The position numbers and the translations under genes are program-made. Positions 60,047 to 64,000 of a DNA stretch of 64,000 nt are shown here, one piece after another. Numbering within the stretch: position 1 is the first letter of the stretch; the number at the start of each line of letters is the position of its first letter. The stretch comes from Flavobacteriales bacterium (GTDB lineage Bacteria; Bacteroidota; Bacteroidia; Flavobacteriales_F; PHOS-HE28): NCBI GenBank assembly GCA_020635725.1, contig JACJZF010000002.1:62001-126000 (forward strand), in the 5' to 3' direction. The notes beneath the pieces were generated by a model, which worked only from the letters and a program-made list of their open reading frames with translations, was not told the origin of the DNA and did not search any database.

Positions 60047-60050
60047 CCGT

Positions 60051-60971
60051 ATGGCCATCCGCACCGCAGCTCCATCGCGCATCGATGCTCGCACCACGCC
60101 CACCATCGACCAGGTGGGCATCGAGGAACGCGTGGCGCGCATCAAGACGCGCAGCATCAAGAAGGAGACGAAGGTGCAGGGCATGAAGCTCGCGTTGAGC
60201 ATGATCGACCTCACCACGTTGGAAGGCGCGGATACCGATCATAAGGTGCAGCAGCTATGCTACAAGGCCATGCACCTGCATGACAGCATGCCGGGCCTGC
60301 CTACGGTGGCAGCCGTGTGCGTGTACCCCTCCTTGGTGAAGGTGGCTAAGAAGGCCTTGGGCGATAGCGGCGTGAAGGTCGCTTCGGTATCCACGGCATT
60401 CCCCAGCGGGCAGGCGCCGCGCAAGGTGAAGCTCGATGACACGCGGTTCGCCGTGAACGAAGGCGCCGATGAGATCGACATGGTGATCAGCCGTGGCAAG
60501 TTCCACAATGGCGAGTACGACTTCGTGTTCGACGAGATCGCGGCGATCAAGGAGGCCTGCGGCGAGGCACGCCTGAAGGTGATCCTGGAGACCGGCGAGC
60601 TGGGCACCTACGACAAGGTGCGGCTGGCCAGCGACATCGCCATCGCGGCCGGCGCCGACTTCATCAAGACCAGCACGGGCAAGATCAACCCGGCGGCGAC
60701 GATGGAGGTGACCCTGGTGATGCTGCATGCCATCCGCGACCACTACCTGAAGACCGGGAAGATGATCGCCATGAAACCCGCCGGCGGCATCCGCAAGAGC
60801 AAGGAGGCGCTGCACTACCTCATGATGGTGAAGGAGGAGCTCGGGCCTGAGTGGCTGGACAATCACTGGTTCCGCTTCGGCGCCAGCAGCCTCGCCAACG
60901 ACATCCTGATGCAGATGCAGAAGGAGACCGACGGGCACTACCAGAGCGCCGATTACTTCAGCGTGGACTGA
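60051..60971 (+). CDS. deoC: Deoxyribose-phosphate aldolase
   Basis: The 306-residue protein has the TIM-barrel aldolase signatures: the Schiff-base lysine in FIKTSTGK, the second lysine in MKPAGGIR and VKVASVSTAFPSG. It splits 2-deoxyribose 5-phosphate into acetaldehyde and glyceraldehyde 3-phosphate. It is longer at the N-terminus than E. coli DeoC, as in the long DeoC group. The last 19 nt overlap the end of the LytTR regulator gene on the other strand. Confidence 0.94.
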   Translation: MAIRTAAPSRIDARTTPTIDQVGIEERVARIKTRSIKKETKVQGMKLALSMIDLTTLEGADTDHKVQQLCYKAMHLHDSMPGLPTVAAVCVYPSLVKVAKKALGDSGVKVASVSTAFPSGQAPRKVKLDDTRFAVNEGADEIDMVISRGKFHNGEYDFVFDEIAAIKEACGEARLKVILETGELGTYDKVRLASDIAIAAGADFIKTSTGKINPAATMEVTLVMLHAIRDHYLKTGKMIAMKPAGGIRKSKEALHYLMMVKEELGPEWLDNHWFRFGASSLANDILMQMQKETDGHYQSADYFSVD

Positions 60972-61723
60972 TCACGTCCTCGGATCGCAGCAAGGATCTC
61001 GGCCTTTCTGCGCCGGCTGATCTCCACGTGGCTGCCATCGCTGAGGAGCACGTCGTCCAACGCGCCGAGCCCGGTGATGTGAAGCCGATTCACGATGTGC
61101 GAACGGTGCACGCGCAGGAAGTCGTGCTCAGAGAGGAACTCCTCGTAGGACTGCAGCGTGCGGCTGCTCAGCACGCGCTCCCCGCGTCGCAAGTGGAAGG
61201 CCGTGTAATTGCTTGCCGCCTCGCATCGGATGATGTCCTGAACGGGTAGATGCCGGTCGCCATCGCGCATGGGTATGACCAGGGTGCTTGGCGCGCCGTT
61301 CTCCTTCGCCGTGCTCACCAGCCGCTCCAGGCGTGCAGGAAGAACGGCGCAGTTGGCGATGAAGTGGCCGATGGCCGCATCGAATTCCGAGGCCTTGATC
61401 GGCTTCAGCAGATAGTCGAGCGCGCTGTACCGGATGGCGCGTATCGCGTAGGCATCGTGACTGGTGGTGAAGATCACGCCGAAGTCACGCCGGGGAAGCG
61501 CATCGAGCATGGCGAAGCCGTCCATGCCCTTCATCTGGATATCGAGGAAGACGAGGTCCGGGCGGTGTTCCGTGATCGCCTGAACACCCTCCGCTCCGCT
61601 TGTGCATTCGGCTTTCACCTGCACCACATCGCGATAGCGGTACAGCTGCTTCATGAGCGAGGCGCGCGAATAAGCGTCGTCATCCACGAGCACGGCCTTC
61701 ACGATGCGCGGTTCTTCGCTCAT
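60953..61723 (-). CDS. LytTR-family response regulator
   Basis: The 256-residue protein has a receiver domain with the acidic pair VDDD (14-16), phospho-acceptor D61 in VFLDIQMKGMDG, TTSHD and K107 in LLKPI, then a LytTR DNA-binding domain (about 150-250) with FLRVHRSHIVNRLHI. It should bind direct repeats upstream of target genes when phosphorylated. Its start overlaps the stop of the hybrid kinase by 4 nt, so the two are an operon and likely partners. Confidence 0.92.
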   Translation of the reverse strand: MSEEPRIVKAVLVDDDAYSRASLMKQLYRYRDVVQVKAECTSGAEGVQAITEHRPDLVFLDIQMKGMDGFAMLDALPRRDFGVIFTTSHDAYAIRAIRYSALDYLLKPIKASEFDAAIGHFIANCAVLPARLERLVSTAKENGAPSTLVIPMRDGDRHLPVQDIIRCEAASNYTAFHLRRGERVLSSRTLQSYEEFLSEHDFLRVHRSHIVNRLHITGLGALDDVLLSDGSHVEISRRRKAEILAAIRGRDQSTLK

Positions 61724-64000
61724 GCGAGCGCGATTTCAATGGCATGGGCGAGTGCAGCGGCACGGCCGGCCCAGGCCTGTGTGTCCTCATCGTTGAGCAG
61801 CCGGTCGCATAGGTTGGCGAACGTGCGGTGGTCATGTTCCACGAGCTGCGGCCGGAGCATGTGCACCACGCGGAGCGCGTCCTCTTTCCGCCCCTCGTCG
61901 ATGGCGATGCGCAAGGCTTTGAGTCGAGGAGGCACCAGCCATTGGAACAGCGCGAGGTTGGGGTCGCTGGCATCGTGGCCTTGCCCTGCGGGCGCGCCGT
62001 GATCCCCAGTGAGTCTGCCGATGGCATCCAGGAGTTCATCCGCCTTGAAAGGCTTGCTCACGCATGCATCCATGCCTGCATCGAGGCATTTGGAGAGGTC
62101 GCTGGGGAGCACGCTGGCAGTGAGCGCGATGATGGGCACCTGAGCCCGCGGTCCCTCCAGCGCGCGGATCCGCCGGGTGGCCGCCATGCCATCGAGCTCG
62201 GGCATCTGCACGTCCATCAATATCATGGCGATATCGCCATCCTCATCGGCTTCCATCTGCTCGACCGCCCGTCTCCCATCGCGAACCACTACGCTCGTGC
62301 AGCTCGGGTAGTACTTGCGCAAGGTCTCGGTGGTGACCAGCGCGTTCATCTCGTTGTCCTCTGCCACCAGGATGGTCCGTCCGGCGAGTGAGGCGTCCGT
62401 GGCGGCGCTCCGGCGTTGTTCGATGAAAGCGGGTGCTGCGCAGGACGGCAGTGGCAACTCAACAAAGAAGCGCGCACCGGCGCCGGATTCGCTCTCCACG
62501 CGGATCGAACCGTGGTGCAGGTCGACCAGTTCCTTGACGATGGCCAGGCCGAGTCCTGTGCCGCCGTAGCGCCGTTGATCGGCGATATCCACTTGGGTGA
62601 AGCGCTCGAAGATGCTCGCGAGCTTCTCCTTGGGAATGCCGATGCCCGTGTCGGAGACCGTGAAGCGGATCGCACCGGGGCCTTGATCGACCACGATTTT
62701 GACCTGTCCTCCCTGCGTGAATTTGAGCGCATTGCCCACGAGGTTGAGCAGGATCTGCAGCACGCGTGCGCTATCGCCGAGCACCCAGCGCGGGACGCCA
62801 TCGCCCACGCGCACGAGCAGTTCATCGGATTGCTCAACGGCCCGGTGATGAAGGATCTCCTCGCAGAGCCCGATGGTACGGTGCAGGTCGAAAGGCGCAG
62901 AGTCCAATCGGAGGCGGCCTGCCTCGATGCGGCTCAGGTCCAGCACGTCGTTGATGATGGCGAGCAGGTTGTCGCCCGCTTCGCGGATGCTGGTGAGGTA
63001 GCGGTTCGTGCGCTCATCGCGGTGCTCGTGCAGCAGGAGGCCGGTGAATCCCATGATCGCATTCAGCGGCGTGCGGATCTCGTGGCTCACATTGGCCAGG
63101 AAGCGGTCCTTGGCGCGCTCGCTCTCCTCGGCGCGCTCCTTCTGGCGCAGCACTTCCGCGTTGATGCGCGCCAGCTGCTCCGCCGCCTTGCGCTTGAGCC
63201 GGTAACGGCTGATGAAGACCACGAGCAGGGCCAGCAACACGACCACGCCGATGACGTATGCCGCGCGTTGCGCACGCAGCCTGTCGGCAGCAGCCGTGGC
63301 TTCCGCCTCGCGCGCTTTGGAGGCCTGCAGCTCCTTCTCCTTCTTCTCCGTCTCGAACCGCGCGGTGAGCTCCGCGAGCCGTTCCTGCTGCGCTGTGGCC
63401 TGTAGTGAGTCCTTCAGTGCCAGGTGCTGTTGCAGGTAGCGGTACGCGCCCGCATGATCCCCGAGCTGCGCGCGCGCATCGGCGAGCAGCTGCAGGCAAC
63501 GTGATCGCTCGTATCCTATGCCCAATTCCTCAGCGAGGCGCGCACACTCGATGAGCCTTGTCTCGCTCGCGCGAACACGGCTGTTGGCCAGGAGCATGTA
63601 GCCATGCAGGATGCCCGCGTGAAGCTTCTCGGCAGGGCTGCCCAGGCGCAGCATGACGGCATCGGACAGCGCAGCTGATCGAAGGGCCTCCTCGATGCGG
63701 CCGGCCTTCAAGGCGATCTCGGCCTTGTTGTAGAGCACGTATCCGCTGAGCACGCTGTCACCCACCTCGTTCGCAACGATTACGGCGCGGTCGTACATGT
63801 GCAACGCGGAGTCGACGCGACCGAGGCCCGAATAGGCGTTGCCCAGCGCGACGAACTCACGCGCCAGTCGCCCCGTGTTGCCGGAAGCACTGTCCAATGC
63901 GATGGATTCACGGAAATAGCGCAGCGCCTCGCGGAAGCGGTTCATGTTGTTGTACACGGAGCCCACGGCGTAGGCCCGAGCGGAACGGGGCCCGGGCTCC
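61720..64000 (-). CDS. Hybrid sensor histidine kinase with TPR repeats and receiver domain (N-terminus cut by window edge)
   Basis: The frame is open to the window edge, so the start is missing. In order: tetratricopeptide repeats (about 63.4-64.0 kb), a coiled coil and one membrane helix (YVIGVVVLLALLVVFI). Next are a HisKA domain with the phospho-acceptor histidine in NVSHEIRTP (codon at 63082-63084) and an ATPase domain with GTGLGLAI. A receiver domain with the acidic residue in ILMDVQMPE (codon at 62212-62214) and an HPt-like tail follow. In the tail the HMLRPQL motif lacks the usual HxLKG, so it may be inactive. The TPR domain suggests an internal ligand or protein sensor. It pairs with the overlapping LytTR gene. 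Confidence 0.9.
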   Translation of the reverse strand, partial: EPGPRSARAYAVGSVYNNMNRFREALRYFRESIALDSASGNTGRLAREFVALGNAYSGLGRVDSALHMYDRAVIVANEVGDSVLSGYVLYNKAEIALKAGRIEEALRSAALSDAVMLRLGSPAEKLHAGILHGYMLLANSRVRASETRLIECARLAEELGIGYERSRCLQLLADARAQLGDHAGAYRYLQQHLALKDSLQATAQQERLAELTARFETEKKEKELQASKAREAEATAAADRLRAQRAAYVIGVVVLLALLVVFISRYRLKRKAAEQLARINAEVLRQKERAEESERAKDRFLANVSHEIRTPLNAIMGFTGLLLHEHRDERTNRYLTSIREAGDNLLAIINDVLDLSRIEAGRLRLDSAPFDLHRTIGLCEEILHHRAVEQSDELLVRVGDGVPRWVLGDSARVLQILLNLVGNALKFTQGGQVKIVVDQGPGAIRFTVSDTGIGIPKEKLASIFERFTQVDIADQRRYGGTGLGLAIVKELVDLHHGSIRVESESGAGARFFVELPLPSCAAPAFIEQRRSAATDASLAGRTILVAEDNEMNALVTTETLRKYYPSCTSVVVRDGRRAVEQMEADEDGDIAMILMDVQMPELDGMAATRRIRALEGPRAQVPIIALTASVLPSDLSKCLDAGMDACVSKPFKADELLDAIGRLTGDHGAPAGQGHDASDPNLALFQWLVPPRLKALRIAIDEGRKEDALRVVHMLRPQLVEHDHRTFANLCDRLLNDEDTQAWAGRAAALAHAIEIALA

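Overview
The window is 64 kb of GC-rich DNA from a member of the Bacteroidota, probably a Flavobacteriales-like lineage; the order is a guess from gene content, not a measurement. The phylum call rests on several things: a full alternative complex III (actABCDEF) joined to coxBA; the type IX secretion and gliding proteins SprA and GldH; several secreted proteins with a type IX C-terminal sorting domain; Omp28 and DUF6029-type proteins; the order ricT-gldH-PBP1A; and the Bacteroidota -7 promoter box TAnnTT(T/C)G in front of many genes.

Layout. 1-8.0 kb: an outer-membrane-like protein (cut by the edge), an orphan NuoE-NuoF fusion, a small basic protein, a diheme cytochrome, an operon of MOSC protein, YhhQ transporter and GNAT acetyltransferase, and a pentaheme cytochrome with a type IX sorting domain. 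8.0-13.1 kb: an operon of three exported proteins (two beta-propellers and a small TonB-like protein) and a YwqK/MORN-repeat protein. 13.1-17.7 kb: rimP-nusA-infB behind a leader that looks like an attenuator. 17.7-18.2 kb: a gene-free array of palindromic repeats. 18.2-30.4 kb: a SPOR protein and the respiratory operon actABCDEF-coxBA. 30.4-36.3 kb: an exported protein, ruvB, a large secreted leucine-rich protein of different base composition, queG and a small conserved protein. 36.5-42.1 kb: an operon with three CXXC thioredoxin-fold proteins and an outer-membrane protein, then a small secreted protein. 42.1-52.4 kb: a sirtuin and the cluster ruvA-sprA-gcvH-vanZ-tonB. 52.4-55.7 kb: the sulfate activation operon cysC-cysD-cysN, interrupted between cysD and cysN by a four-helix-bundle gene flanked by inverted repeats. 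55.7-64 kb: ricT-gldH-PBP1A, deoC, a LytTR response regulator and a hybrid histidine kinase (cut by the edge).

How it fits together. The respiratory block passes electrons from menaquinol through ACIII to an aa3-type oxidase. SprA is the outer-membrane channel that would export the sorting-domain proteins, including the pentaheme cytochrome. YhhQ and QueG both belong to queuosine metabolism. The most unusual items are the inverted-repeat-flanked four-helix-bundle cassette and its 13-bp sequence link to the array at 17.7 kb, the terminator-like leader before rimP, a four-cysteine insertion in PBP1A, and many promoters whose -7 box lies only 4-7 nt before the start codon, implying leaderless mRNAs. 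No tRNA, rRNA, CRISPR array, transposase or phage gene was seen.
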